The notes: generated by a model from the letters alone, not told the origin. Positions 26,910 to 36,682 are shown, numbered from the stretch's first letter. The stretch is DNA of 64,000 nucleotides from Ruminococcus sp. (GCA_013911065.1 JACERV010000031.1:1-64000), one strand, 5' to 3'. Translations and numbers: made by a program.

Positions 26910-27747
26910 ACAACTCCGCAAGATATCTCTTCAGTGCGTCCTGCCATCCTGGCAAATGTACAAATCCATTTTTATTTAACTTATCCTTATTCATTCTGCT
27001 GTTAAAAGGACGTTTGGCCTTTGCCGGAAACTTATCGCTTGTCACAGGATTTACTTTAATATCAATTCCTGACTGCCTAAAAATCTCACAGGCAAATTCA
27101 TACCATGTGCACAAACCTTCATTCGTAGCATGATACCGCCCATAACATTCTGTTTCTATCATATCCACTAGAAGTCTTGCCAAGTCATACGTATAGGTGG
27201 GAGAACCAGTCTGGTCATTCACTACGCTTATCTCGTCCTTTGTCTTTCCAAGATTCAGCATGGTTTTTACAAAGTTCTTTCCATTCAGACCAAATACCCA
27301 GGAAATCCGGACAATAAAATACTTTTCCACATTTGTTTCTACTGCCAGCTCACCTTCATATTTGGACTGTCCATATACATTCAATGGGTGTCTTTCATCC
27401 TCCGGCTCCCATGGACGTTCTCCTTGCCCGTCAAACACATAGTCCGTACTGATATACATCATTTTGAGATTATTCACCTTGCAGACTTTCGCAATATTTT
27501 CTGTACCAATAACATTTACCTTTCGGCAAAGCTCCTCATTATCTTCTGCCGCATCCACTGCAGTATAGGCAGCACAATGAATTACTGCTTCTACACCCGC
27601 AGCTGTAATAACCTGCTCTACTTTTTCGGCATCTGTTATATCCATTTCTTTCGTATTAGTCCCTACACCGGTATGTCCACGTTTTTTCAGTTCATTCATC
27701 ACATCATAGCCAAGCTGTCCTGTTGCACCCGTAACTAATACCTTCAT
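26908..27747 (-). CDS. rfbD: dTDP-4-dehydrorhamnose reductase
   Basis: Final step of dTDP-L-rhamnose synthesis; 279 residues of the short-chain dehydrogenase fold. Visible are the Rossmann motif VTGATGQLGYDV, MYISTDYVFDG, the catalytic YGQSKYEGE (Tyr and Lys) and VRISWVFG. It is last in the rfbB-rfbA-rfbD run, 23 bases after rfbA. Confidence 0.97.
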   Translation of the reverse strand: MKVLVTGATGQLGYDVMNELKKRGHTGVGTNTKEMDITDAEKVEQVITAAGVEAVIHCAAYTAVDAAEDNEELCRKVNVIGTENIAKVCKVNNLKMMYISTDYVFDGQGERPWEPEDERHPLNVYGQSKYEGELAVETNVEKYFIVRISWVFGLNGKNFVKTMLNLGKTKDEISVVNDQTGSPTYTYDLARLLVDMIETECYGRYHATNEGLCTWYEFACEIFRQSGIDIKVNPVTSDKFPAKAKRPFNSRMNKDKLNKNGFVHLPGWQDALKRYLAEL

Positions 27748-27770
27748 GCTTTTCCTCCCCTGCTTTATGA

Positions 27771-28652
27771 CTATTGATCGATGTATTTTCCATCTAATAC
27801 ATCCTTCAAATAGCTTCCATACTGATTTTTCTGATATAATTCACATGCTTCCTGTAATTTTTCCTTATCAATCCATCCATTATAAAATGCAATTTCCTCT
27901 AAACATGCAATTTTTCGATTTTGATGCGTTTCTACTGTCTTCACAAAATTAGTCGCATCTACCAAAGACTCATGTGTACCAGTATCAAGCCACGTAAACC
28001 CCTGTCCAAGCAATGTTACATCCAGCTTTCCTGTTTCAAGATAGATCCTATTTAAATCCGTTATCTCCAATTCGCCTCTTGCACTAGGCTTAATTTGTTT
28101 TGCATATTCTACAACATGACTGTCATAAAAATATAGCCCGGTTACTGCGTAATTAGATTTGGGATTTTCAGGCTTCTCTTCCAAAGATACCGCCTTTCCT
28201 TCACTATCGAATTCCACAACGCCAAATCTTTCCGGATCATCTACATAATATCCAAATACAGTTGCCCCCTCTTCTTTTCCTGCTGCCGCCTTAAGTCTTT
28301 TCCGCAATCCATGACCCTGGAAAATATTGTCACCCAATACCATTGCGCAGCTATCTCCATCAATAAATTCTTCTCCCAGTAAAAATGCCTGTGCAAGGCC
28401 ATCCGGTGATGGCTGTACTTTGTATTGAAGACGGATTCCAAATTGACTTCCATCTTTTAAAAGCTCTTCAAAACGAGGTGTATCCTCAGGCGTAGAGATT
28501 ATCAGAATATCTCTGATTCCAGCTTCCATCAAAATACTAAGTGGATAATAAATCATCGGTTTATCATAAATCGGAAGCAACTGTTTACTTGTCACCTGTG
28601 TCAATGGATATAATCTTGTACCTGAACCACCTGCTAAAATAATTCCTTTCAT
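27771..28652 (-). CDS. rfbA: Glucose-1-phosphate thymidylyltransferase
   Basis: First step of dTDP-rhamnose synthesis (dTTP plus glucose-1-phosphate). 293 residues with [57 protein letters not shown] and [11 protein letters not shown] placed the start at 28652, where GGAGGTAGGAGA precedes the ATG and the protein begins at the nucleotide-binding motif. The frame open to 28682 adds ten residues without family match. Confidence 0.98.
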   Translation of the reverse strand: MKGIILAGGSGTRLYPLTQVTSKQLLPIYDKPMIYYPLSILMEAGIRDILIISTPEDTPRFEELLKDGSQFGIRLQYKVQPSPDGLAQAFLLGEEFIDGDSCAMVLGDNIFQGHGLRKRLKAAAGKEEGATVFGYYVDDPERFGVVEFDSEGKAVSLEEKPENPKSNYAVTGLYFYDSHVVEYAKQIKPSARGELEITDLNRIYLETGKLDVTLLGQGFTWLDTGTHESLVDATNFVKTVETHQNRKIACLEEIAFYNGWIDKEKLQEACELYQKNQYGSYLKDVLDGKYIDQ

Positions 28653-28680
28653 TCTCCTACCTCCATTTTTCGTATAACGC

Positions 28681-28712
28681 AAACCAGCAGTATCTTCCGA
28701 TACTGCCTGTTT
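28681..28712. other. Hairpin between rfbB and rfbA
   Basis: GCAGTATC pairs with GATACTGC around TTCC, and the stem extends outward by AAAC/GTTT past a 2x2 internal loop. No U-tract follows on the minus strand, so it is more likely an RNA stability or processing element than a terminator. Confidence 0.6.
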
Positions 28713-28720
28713 GGACTAAG

Positions 28721-29797
28721 TTATTTATACATCTCTTCGTAATACTTCTGATAGCCGCCGCTGGTTACATTTTTCATCCACTCCTCATGTTCAAAGAACC
28801 ATTTAATCGTAAGTTTGATTCCATCTTTAAACATAGTCTCGGGATACCATCCTATCTCTTCCTTAATCTTATCCGGAGCAATTGCATAACGTCTGTCATG
28901 TCCTTTTCTATCTTCCACATAAGTAATAAGCTTCTCAGACACTAATGCTTTTCTCTCATCGCCTTCCGGCAGCATTTCCTGCAATGTATCCAGAATGATA
29001 TGGATAATTTCAATATTCTGTTTTTCGTTATGCCCCCCAATATTATAAGTCTCAAAAAGGCGTCCTTTTTCCTGTACCATGTCAATTCCCTTGGCATGAT
29101 CTTCAACATATAACCAGTCACGTACATTCTTACCATCCCCATAAACAGGAAGTTTTTTCCCTTGTAATGCATTGTTAATAATTAAGGGGATTAGTTTCTC
29201 CGGAAACTGGTACGGTCCATAATTGTTACTGCAGTTCGTGATATTTGCCGGGAATTTATAAGTATCCATATATGATTTCACCAGCATATCAGAGGAAGCT
29301 TTGCTTGCTGAATATGGACTGTGAGGATCGTATGGAGTCGTCTCATAAAAATACTCTCCTTCATTTTCCAAAGAGCCATAAACCTCATCTGTAGAAACAT
29401 GTAAAAACTTCTTATCTGCCCTGAATGTACCATCTTCCAATTCCCATGATGCCTTTGCCGCATTAAGCATTACCAGGGTTCCCAGCACATTCGTCTTTAC
29501 AAACACATCTGGATTCTTGATACTTCTGTCAACATGGCTTTCTGCAGCAAAATGTACAACCCGGTCAATCTCATTTTCCTCGAAAATTTTATTAATTGCA
29601 TCTGCATCGCAGATATCAGCTTTTACAAAAGTATAATTTTCTCTATGCTCAATAGCCTTTAAGTTTTCTAAATTACCTGCATAAGTCAGCTTATCCACAT
29701 TTATGATGCGAATTGCGTCATCATATTTCTTAAACATATAGTGAATATAATTTGATCCTATAAATCCGGCCCCACCGGTTACTAAATATGTTCTCAT
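28721..29797 (-). CDS. rfbB: dTDP-glucose 4,6-dehydratase
   Basis: Second step of the rhamnose pathway. 358 residues with the NAD motif TGGAGFIGSNYIHYM, FAAESHVDRSI, STDEVYGSL, the catalytic YSASKASSDMLV (Tyr-Lys) and NCSNNYGPYQFPEKLIPL. The ATG at 29797 follows GGAGGTAGAT. A GTG twelve bases further upstream lies inside the ribosome binding site and is unlikely. First gene of the operon, with a promoter at 29826-29854. Confidence 0.98.
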   Translation of the reverse strand: MRTYLVTGGAGFIGSNYIHYMFKKYDDAIRIINVDKLTYAGNLENLKAIEHRENYTFVKADICDADAINKIFEENEIDRVVHFAAESHVDRSIKNPDVFVKTNVLGTLVMLNAAKASWELEDGTFRADKKFLHVSTDEVYGSLENEGEYFYETTPYDPHSPYSASKASSDMLVKSYMDTYKFPANITNCSNNYGPYQFPEKLIPLIINNALQGKKLPVYGDGKNVRDWLYVEDHAKGIDMVQEKGRLFETYNIGGHNEKQNIEIIHIILDTLQEMLPEGDERKALVSEKLITYVEDRKGHDRRYAIAPDKIKEEIGWYPETMFKDGIKLTIKWFFEHEEWMKNVTSGGYQKYYEEMYK

Positions 29798-29825
29798 ATC
29801 TACCTCCACTAAATAATCTCAGCCT

Positions 29826-29854
29826 AGTATAACATTGCAGAAACAAAATAGCAA
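29826..29854 (-). promoter_or_regulatory. Promoter of rfbB-rfbA-rfbD
   Basis: Minus strand TTGCTA, 17-base spacer, TATACT, with TGT before the -10 (extended -10). The leader is about 20-25 bases. Confidence 0.75.
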
Positions 29855-29861
29855 GAATAAA

Positions 29862-29877
29862 GAGGCTTCATAACCTC
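29862..29877 (-). terminator. Weak terminator of the GT-C-like gene
   Basis: On the minus strand GAGGTT pairs with AGCCTC around ATGA, followed by TTTATTCTT. It overlaps the stop codon of the preceding gene. The short stem suggests partial read-through into the rfb genes. Confidence 0.45.
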
Positions 29878-31801
29878 ATGAACAGTACCAAATATAATAA
29901 ATACCATCCTCTGTTATTGAGTACAATTCATACCCCATATCATTCAGCCATTTGGAACACTTTTCATCCTGCACAACAATACAGTTCACCCCCACCTTAT
30001 CTATCTCTTTTTCAAAAGCCAGGCCATTTTCTTCACTCGGTTCTGCAACAAATTGAGCATATACATTTTGATCATATGATTCTAAAGGCGAACCGTTATT
30101 TACTGGATAACGCGCTGTCGCAGACACAGAAATAATATCTGGCGCATAAGTTCTTAACATAACCGCCATCCCATGCGGAGTCTGGTCAATGTTAACCCAC
30201 TCCGAAGATACAACATATAATTGTTCTTCTGTCTCTTTTGACAATTGTTCTAATTTCTCACCTAATAAAATGGTTGAGTTTGGAATAAAATACCGATTAT
30301 TCAAAATTACTTTCAAGCTATTTTTGATATCTGTTTCTTTCATTGGGCTTCCAGGCATTAGTGTATCCCCACTGTAAATAAATCCAAATATACATACAAA
30401 CACCAATATAGCTTGTAAGCCAAGATATCCAATTTTTATGTTCTTCTCTTTTATACCACATTTCACCAGTATTGCGCATAAATAAATAGAATTTAACACC
30501 ATGAATGTATATATCCATGTCATAGATGCTCTTACTGCAACAAATGTATAACCCGAACTTAATTCAAAAATATCATTTACTTCTGGCATCCACATAAATA
30601 CCGCACTCAAAATCATCACACAATTAATTCGATTTACAACTTTTTCTCTTAGCCAGAAACTACATAAAAATATAATTAGGCAAATAATAATGATTGGTGA
30701 ATGTAACGCCTTCCACACTTCAGAATACACCCATCCCTGTGTTTTGGACACGCCTGGCAGCACTACCGCTATTGCGATATAAACACATATAAATGCAACC
30801 GCAAATAGTTTTCCTCCTTTATTATAGTTGAAAAACAGACATGTAACAAGATAAGCGCTTGCAACCACTAGAATAATGGGCAGTACAATTGTGGATTTTG
30901 ACAATAGCACAATAGAAATAGATGTAACCCCCATCACCATCTTCCAAGTCAATTTGTCAGCATCTAAATAATAAAACAATAACAATAGCATTCCTGACAT
31001 TTTAGTCATAGTAGAACCCAAGAACATTCCTGAATTAAACTGAAACATATCGACAAGAGGCAACAGGGAAGTTTCTGATAAAAAAATATAATATATACCA
31101 AATAATAGCGTTATCACGACTGGATATTGCAATAGTTGCGTTTTTACACCAAATTTAAGTTTTCCCAATATATTTTCCACAAAAGCCTTCACCATGTTTA
31201 AGAATAAATAATAGTAGAATACCGATTGAAATAAACGTAAATAGAGTGTGGGTTTAACGCCCAGAAATTTTACATAAACAGAAGCTTCCAATTCCCATGT
31301 ATTTAAAATGTAGGCATCAAATCCGGCATTTGCCACTCCTACTGAATAATTCGTCCCATAGCCGGTATGTGTATATGGTAAGGTTGCTACCTTTGTGATA
31401 TAATAACCATCATCCAAATGGTTCCCCAACCAAAAACTTTTGTAATAAAAAAATAGCATTCCTGCAAGCACACCTAAAATAACATAGATGACCCAATTGT
31501 CTTTTATATACTGGCCGACATTAATCCGGAATCCCCCTGCAGAATTCTTTCTTTGTTTATACAGGATATAACCTACCAATACTCCCCAAACTGCAACAAG
31601 ATAACCTGCAAAAGATGTCCACGGCAAGTTTATAAACTGTGTTACCATACCTCCAACAGCTATTAGAAAACTATATACCAGATATCCTGTTGTCAGCACA
31701 TATGCTCCGCTTTTTTTCCCTTTTGTGACTGTTCTCCCTAGCATACATAACAGTATTGTAAAAATTATCCAAAATGTAAAACAAACTATATATTCTCTCA
31801 T
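29876..31801 (-). CDS. Large polytopic membrane protein, GT-C-like (candidate side-chain glycosyltransferase)
   Basis: 641 residues with about twelve or more hydrophobic segments over the first 490 residues, then a soluble C-terminal domain of about 140 residues (NNRYFIPNSTILLGEKLEQL onward). This is the topology of GT-C transferases, which use a polyprenyl-phosphate sugar outside the membrane. It may belong to the DUF6077 family, but I am not certain. The start codon overlaps the stop of the DUF2304 gene by one base (TAATG), implying translational coupling. The order with a DPM-like GT2 and DUF2304 recalls gacI-gacJ-gacL in streptococci. Confidence 0.75.
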   Translation of the reverse strand: MREYIVCFTFWIIFTILLCMLGRTVTKGKKSGAYVLTTGYLVYSFLIAVGGMVTQFINLPWTSFAGYLVAVWGVLVGYILYKQRKNSAGGFRINVGQYIKDNWVIYVILGVLAGMLFFYYKSFWLGNHLDDGYYITKVATLPYTHTGYGTNYSVGVANAGFDAYILNTWELEASVYVKFLGVKPTLYLRLFQSVFYYYLFLNMVKAFVENILGKLKFGVKTQLLQYPVVITLLFGIYYIFLSETSLLPLVDMFQFNSGMFLGSTMTKMSGMLLLLFYYLDADKLTWKMVMGVTSISIVLLSKSTIVLPIILVVASAYLVTCLFFNYNKGGKLFAVAFICVYIAIAVVLPGVSKTQGWVYSEVWKALHSPIIIICLIIFLCSFWLREKVVNRINCVMILSAVFMWMPEVNDIFELSSGYTFVAVRASMTWIYTFMVLNSIYLCAILVKCGIKEKNIKIGYLGLQAILVFVCIFGFIYSGDTLMPGSPMKETDIKNSLKVILNNRYFIPNSTILLGEKLEQLSKETEEQLYVVSSEWVNIDQTPHGMAVMLRTYAPDIISVSATARYPVNNGSPLESYDQNVYAQFVAEPSEENGLAFEKEIDKVGVNCIVVQDEKCSKWLNDMGYELYSITEDGIYYIWYCS

Positions 31802-32160
31802 TATTCTGCTTGTTCCTTTTTTTCCTCTTTATCTATTTTCCTGTCTATTGCAATCTGCTGTACCAGTGCATCAATCTTATATTCCAACTGTGATATCTGT
31901 AAAGTCATAAAAAACATTTTAATAATCAATACAAAAATAATCACCAGGAACACCATACTAATTGGTGACTGAAACCCAAGAAGATAGGAAATATTATAAA
32001 ATACTTCCGGAAAAATACCCATAACAACTAAAATACTTGCAAACGTTATCCAAAATATGGTATATTCAATTTTCAACTTTGCCTGACGTATTCTTTTTAA
32101 CATGAACACGAGCATCAATACAGCACTAATGATTAATAGAACTCTAATTAAAACTGACAT
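31801..32160 (-). CDS. DUF2304 family small membrane protein (GacJ-like)
   Basis: 119 residues with three hydrophobic segments (VLLIISAVLMLVFML, YTIFWITFASILVVMGIF, MVFLVIIFVLIIKMFFM) and a charged, probably coiled-coil C-terminus (KIDKEEKKEQAE). DUF2304 proteins pair with GT2 polyprenyl-phosphate transferases; streptococcal GacJ stimulates GacI. The ATG at 32160 with GAGGA upstream is preferred, because the longer frame overlaps the GT2 gene. It sits 7 bases after that GT2. Confidence 0.88.
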   Translation of the reverse strand: MSVLIRVLLIISAVLMLVFMLKRIRQAKLKIEYTIFWITFASILVVMGIFPEVFYNISYLLGFQSPISMVFLVIIFVLIIKMFFMTLQISQLEYKIDALVQQIAIDRKIDKEEKKEQAE

Positions 32161-32167
32161 GATTTTT

Positions 32168-32860
32168 CTATCCTCTTTTCCTGAAATTCTGTACAAGGAG
32201 TATGGAAACCAACATTTTTATCATGTATTTGGCAGAACCTGTCAAATTCAAATAACTTTCACCAAACTGTCTCTCTTCCATCTTCACCTGCACCTCTGAG
32301 ACTTTCGCACCATTTTTTAAAAGATAGGATACCGTATCCGGCTCCGGTCCATAATTCAAATTTTGTGCAAATTCTTTAATCATTGATCTCGAAAACATTC
32401 TCATGCCAGAAGTGGGATCTGAAACTCTTACCTTTGTAGTCATTTTTATTGCCACCGTCAGTATTTTACTTCCTATCATTCTCAGTGATTTACTTTTCCT
32501 ATAATTTAAAAAACGGGAGCCGATAACAATATCATACCCATTCTCCATCCTGTCTAGCATTGCCTGAATAAATTCTGGTCTGTGCTGTCCATCTGCATCG
32601 AACTGGATAGCATAAGAATATCCCTTGATGTATGCGTATTTCAATCCTGCCTGGAAAGCTCCTGCCAATCCTAAATTTGTTGGCAGGTCTAACAATTCAT
32701 ACCCCTTACCTCTGCATATTTCCGCAGTTCTGTCTCTGGAGCCGTCATTCACAACGATATAGTCGTACTGAGCATAATTATCCCGAATGTACGTTACCAC
32801 GTTTTCAATGTTTTCCTCTTCGTTATACGCAGGTATCACGATTAGTAATTCACTTTGCAT
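32168..32860 (-). CDS. DPM-like GT2: polyprenyl-phosphate glycosyltransferase (GacI-like)
   Basis: 230 residues: LLIVIPAYNEEENIENVVTY, VVNDGSRDRTAEICR, FDADGQHRPEFI (metal site) and GSRFLNYRK are dolichol-phosphate-mannose-synthase-type motifs. It has no C-terminal membrane hairpins, as in the short GacI class (about 230 residues). The expected product is a sugar-phospho-undecaprenol for use outside the membrane. AAGGGA precedes the ATG. The partner DUF2304 gene follows directly. Confidence 0.92.
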   Translation of the reverse strand: MQSELLIVIPAYNEEENIENVVTYIRDNYAQYDYIVVNDGSRDRTAEICRGKGYELLDLPTNLGLAGAFQAGLKYAYIKGYSYAIQFDADGQHRPEFIQAMLDRMENGYDIVIGSRFLNYRKSKSLRMIGSKILTVAIKMTTKVRVSDPTSGMRMFSRSMIKEFAQNLNYGPEPDTVSYLLKNGAKVSEVQVKMEERQFGESYLNLTGSAKYMIKMLVSILLVQNFRKRG

Positions 32861-32916
32861 AGATTAATCCCTTCCCTCTTTTGTGCTTGTATGCATCCTT
32901 TCCCTGTTCATTTATT

Positions 32917-34056
32917 TTACGGCAATTCATTTACTTTTTCAGATACAATATCCCATGTAAAATTATTTTTCAGCCTGTCATAAGACAATTTTACTGCTTC
33001 CTCTCTCTTCACACGATTGTTAATAGCCTTCACCAAAGCATCCTTCAATATTCTGGCATTATTATTTTGGATCACCATTCCATAGTCATCTGTTGGAAAG
33101 GTTTCTCTTGCACCGCCCCGCTCTGTAGTCACAACATAACATTTACAGACAATGGCTTCCAGAATAGCGGTAGAAAACCCTTCCGAAAATGAAGGAAGAC
33201 AGAAAATGTCTGTTTCTGACAATAAAATCATCACCTCTTCAAACGACTTTCTTCCCAAAGGTATCAGGTGCTTATTTTCATGCAATCTTACAAAATCCTC
33301 CAGCCCTCCGTCCCCCGCTAAAAATAAGTATGTATTCCTGTAAGTTTTCTGAAGCTGCTCAAAAGCATTGATTAGCTGAGGGATGCCCTTTTCTGGCAGT
33401 AACCGTCCAGTGAACGTAATTACTACAGCATCTTCATCAATTCCATAAGCTGCCCTGTATTTCTTTTCATTTTGTCCTAGTACTTTTTCGATACTCTCTA
33501 TATCTACTGAATTATACAGCACACCCTTTGCTTTGATATGAAAATGTTTCAGCCAATCTACACAAGCATTGGAGACACCGTAATAATCTTTACAAAATAA
33601 CTGTCCTACTTTCGTAATGACATGCTCATAGACCCCGCCGATGATATCAAACACTGGATTCCCAACCGACAGATGGCTGCTGCCATGATCAATTGTAATC
33701 ACCGGAATATTCTGGCTTTTTGCAAACCATTGTCCATAAACAGAGTGAATATAAAACCGAGTGTTCACAATGACAAAATCAAATTTTTTATTTTTTAAAT
33801 CCTGATGTATGGCTTTAAACCGGGGGCAACATTTTAAAACAGGATACCTGCCGTCCAATAAGTCAAAACAAGGCAGCCGGTATACAGAAATACCATCCAT
33901 ATTTTCATATTCTGCAAGTTGCTGTAAGTTTGATGTCACCACCGTTACCGTATTTCCCAACTCAATTAGTTTTTTTGCCAGATTGTAAGTATAACGTTCC
34001 ACACCGCCCATATGCGGAAGATACTGAGCTGAAAAAATACAATAAGCTCTTCCCAT
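32917..34056 (-). CDS. GT4 family glycosyltransferase
   Basis: 379 residues with a GT-B fold: N-terminal YLPHMGGVERYTYNLAKKL, then the retaining-GT4 signature FTGRLLPEKGIPQLINAF, LAGDGGLEDFV and FCLPSFSEGFSTAILEAIVC (the EX7E motif). Cytoplasmic, using a nucleotide sugar. The ATG at 34056 follows GGGGAACATA; an in-frame start 15 codons upstream lacks such a site. It lies 57 bases after the LTA-synthase-like gene. Confidence 0.93.
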   Translation of the reverse strand: MGRAYCIFSAQYLPHMGGVERYTYNLAKKLIELGNTVTVVTSNLQQLAEYENMDGISVYRLPCFDLLDGRYPVLKCCPRFKAIHQDLKNKKFDFVIVNTRFYIHSVYGQWFAKSQNIPVITIDHGSSHLSVGNPVFDIIGGVYEHVITKVGQLFCKDYYGVSNACVDWLKHFHIKAKGVLYNSVDIESIEKVLGQNEKKYRAAYGIDEDAVVITFTGRLLPEKGIPQLINAFEQLQKTYRNTYLFLAGDGGLEDFVRLHENKHLIPLGRKSFEEVMILLSETDIFCLPSFSEGFSTAILEAIVCKCYVVTTERGGARETFPTDDYGMVIQNNNARILKDALVKAINNRVKREEAVKLSYDRLKNNFTWDIVSEKVNELP

Positions 34057-34113
34057 TATGTTCCCCTTTTCATTATCTTTTATTAACCTTAGAATCTTCA
34101 TCCCGTTTTTAGT

Positions 34114-36105
34114 CTATCTGTCAAATAATTCTTTATATTGAACAATAGAATACTCCTGAATTTCCGTGAAATTCTGTGCTTCTTCCCAACTATACCAGTT
34201 TCCTTCACGATTCATGACTCCATTCACATTAATTACAGGATATAATTCATATAAATTTTCTAAATACTTCTGATAATCATTAAGCGGTAAGTCTGCTGCT
34301 TTCATAAGAAGTATCTGCAAATAATTTACACTCATATTATCACAAGTTTGTCCCTCCAACTTATAATTCGAATACAAAATATATGGCGTCTGATATTTTT
34401 TTGCCTGTTTTAAAACATCAGAATCCCCAGAACTCTGCTGGGTTTCTTCATAAAACCCTGTTTCAACGGAGGGCTGATGATCGCCAAACATGCAGATAAG
34501 CACCGGATTTTCCCTTTGTGAAAAATACGTAATTAACTCTTCAAATGCGGCATCTGATTCCTTGATTAAACTCAGATATTGTTCTGCTTGGGGATAATCT
34601 CCTGCCAAATCTGTAATATGTACGGTACTCTCATATCCTCCATTCGCATAGCCACCATGGTTCTGCATAGTTACATTAAAAAGAAATACATTCTCATTTT
34701 TTTCTTTAGCCTTTTCATACCTTGAAATGACATCCTTATAATTACCGCTATCTGACACCATGCCTCGAATAGTATCTACATTTTCCCAATCTTCAATATA
34801 ATATGTTTCATCAAACCCAAACGCCTGATAAACATTTTTCCTGTTCCAGCCACTTGAATTCATGGGATGCATAAATATACTGTAATATCCCTGGTTCAAG
34901 AGTTGATTCTGTAAATTCGGCGTATTATTTTTCACATAATTCTGATAGGGCATAACTCCGCTTGGAAAAAACGCATTTGAAAACCCTGTTAAAAATTCAA
35001 ATTCTGTATTTGCAGTCAGCCCTCCAAATACAGGCACACTTGTATATCCGCGGACTACATTCCCCTGCAGGCCATTAAAATATTCCAAATACTTTTCATC
35101 CGTCTCAAAATTACCCAGCAGGCTTAAATCCGAAAAACTCTCATTCATAATGACTATAATATCCGGCTTTTTACCATTTAACCCCGTACTGATACTTAAG
35201 CTGCAATTATCCTGCTCCGCCCTCTTTTCTTTCAACTCCTGGGCTTTAGCAGAAGAATAGGACTCTGGTTTTTCTACTTTCAAACCAGGTATTCCTGCCG
35301 CAAAATCAAGAAATGCGCCATGCTTTTGGGCACTTTCTGTCAGTTCCCATATAAACGGTTTCACTGTATTCTCTTTCATAAATTCTTCATTCCAGAAAAT
35401 ATTGTATAAGACCAGAAGATAACATAAAGTTACAATTCCTGTCCCAATTCTTCTCTTTATACTTTTTTGCTGATATTCACAGCGGAGCGCTAAAAGTATC
35501 ACCGCAAATGCAATCAGGATAATATAAGCCCTGTGATATATAAACACAAGATCATACCCTTCTGACACATTAAGTGCAGTCCTCAATGCATAAATATCTG
35601 CTGTACGGATACCGTTTCCCCTAAATTCTGCAATAAAACTATTTGCCAGTGCATAAACCGTACATATAATCATTCCCAAACTTATTGCAATCTGTATCCG
35701 GTTTGTTACCATGTATAGAAGGAGGAAGATCATAAAATAAAGAGTATAATTAAAAACCACCATCAAAAACTCCATTTTGCGAATCTGGTTTCCGGCAGCT
35801 ACCTCCGTATTCAGAAAACATAAAACCGGAGCTACCAGCAATAATAATCCGCAAAATATTCTCTGGTAGTGCTCAGAAATTTGTATTCTTATAAATAAAG
35901 TTATGCACAAAAAACAATCTGCAAGAAATGCTAACATGATATGCTCATGAATTGTAGAAAAATTTTTCGGCATCATCTTCCAGAATATCAGAAATAAAAG
36001 AAACAGGCACCCTGAAACAACTCCCCATTTCTTATCAAGAACTATATATTTTTCATATAACTTTTTTATCATATCTAAGTATTTACTTAGGTATTTTCCC
36101 ACCAT
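34114..36105 (-). CDS. LTA synthase-like membrane phosphotransferase (sulfatase family)
   Basis: 663 residues: about seven to eight membrane segments in the first 270 residues, then an extracellular alkaline-phosphatase/sulfatase domain. IIVIMNESFSDLSLLG supplies the metal ligand. GGLTANTEFEFLTG supplies the catalytic Thr. CMFGDHQPSVE supplies the distal Asp-His pair. Family members transfer glycerol-phosphate (LtaS; streptococcal GacH adds it to a rhamnan side chain) or phosphoethanolamine-type groups. First gene of its operon. With GT4, GacI-like, GacJ-like and GT-C-like genes following, a GacH-like decoration role fits better than lipoteichoic acid synthesis. Confidence 0.9.
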   Translation of the reverse strand: MVGKYLSKYLDMIKKLYEKYIVLDKKWGVVSGCLFLLFLIFWKMMPKNFSTIHEHIMLAFLADCFLCITLFIRIQISEHYQRIFCGLLLLVAPVLCFLNTEVAAGNQIRKMEFLMVVFNYTLYFMIFLLLYMVTNRIQIAISLGMIICTVYALANSFIAEFRGNGIRTADIYALRTALNVSEGYDLVFIYHRAYIILIAFAVILLALRCEYQQKSIKRRIGTGIVTLCYLLVLYNIFWNEEFMKENTVKPFIWELTESAQKHGAFLDFAAGIPGLKVEKPESYSSAKAQELKEKRAEQDNCSLSISTGLNGKKPDIIVIMNESFSDLSLLGNFETDEKYLEYFNGLQGNVVRGYTSVPVFGGLTANTEFEFLTGFSNAFFPSGVMPYQNYVKNNTPNLQNQLLNQGYYSIFMHPMNSSGWNRKNVYQAFGFDETYYIEDWENVDTIRGMVSDSGNYKDVISRYEKAKEKNENVFLFNVTMQNHGGYANGGYESTVHITDLAGDYPQAEQYLSLIKESDAAFEELITYFSQRENPVLICMFGDHQPSVETGFYEETQQSSGDSDVLKQAKKYQTPYILYSNYKLEGQTCDNMSVNYLQILLMKAADLPLNDYQKYLENLYELYPVINVNGVMNREGNWYSWEEAQNFTEIQEYSIVQYKELFDR

Positions 36106-36155
36106 TTTATCATCTGCTCCATTTTCAGGATATTATGTTCCACCCTAACATGCCT

Positions 36156-36184
36156 ATCTTACCACTTATTCATCACTTTTTCCA
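36156..36184 (-). promoter_or_regulatory. Probable promoter of the LTA-synthase-like operon
   Basis: Minus strand TGGAAA, 17-base spacer, TAAGAT, with TGG before the -10 (extended -10). The predicted leader is about 45 bases. Confidence 0.5.
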
Positions 36185-36283
36185 CCACTTTTTCTTACAG
36201 ACATATATAAAAGAGCAAGAAAAAGAAAACTAACGCAAAGTTATCACCCGTTTCTCTCCTGTTAAAACTATTGGTAAAAATAA

Positions 36284-36511
36284 AAAGCTTTTTGGTGGAC
36301 TTCATTCAATCAGAGCTCTATAAAACAAAGAAAACGGACTGGAGCAAAAGCTCAGTGTTACCTACTCGATAAAAAACAAGAAGTAGCAACGGCATATCCG
36401 AAACGAATAAGTCGAAAGAGTAGGGAAGCTTATCACTTCCTCCGCGAAAAGATTTCTGGGAGGCGGCAAACCGATTACAAACGTTTTATCGAAGAGCTTC
36501 ATGCTACCTGA
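36284..36511 (+). pseudogene. Orphan coding remnant without a start codon
   Basis: A plus-strand frame of 75 codons with no ATG, GTG or TTG near its beginning is open between stops at 36281 and 36509. Its residues (YLLDKKQEVATAYPKRISRK, then SREAYHFLREKISG and DYKRFIEELHAT) have a basic, protein-like character unlike the surrounding AT-rich spacer. I recognise no family. It looks like the leftover of an inserted or deleted gene within the 586-base gap between 36106 and 36692. Confidence 0.4.
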
Positions 36512-36641
36512 GATGGTGAAGTGGCTGATAAATACGTTTATTCTATTAATCTCGAAGTGTAAAAATTGTATCTATAACTTACAAGATGTCAGGTTTTTAA
36601 ATAGAATCAAAATTATTGAAATTATATATGACAAAGAAACA

Positions 36642-36682
36642 TCGCACAATGCAGCTTTTTTAATGCCCGCTGCATTGTGCGA
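36642..36682. terminator. Terminator of the cytidylyltransferase-aminotransferase operon
   Basis: TCGCACAATGCAGC pairs perfectly with GCTGCATTGTGCGA (14 pairs), beginning 11 bases past the stop at 36693. On the minus strand it is followed by TGTTTCTTTG. On the plus strand it is followed by TATTTATTTTTT, so it could work both ways. Confidence 0.8.
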
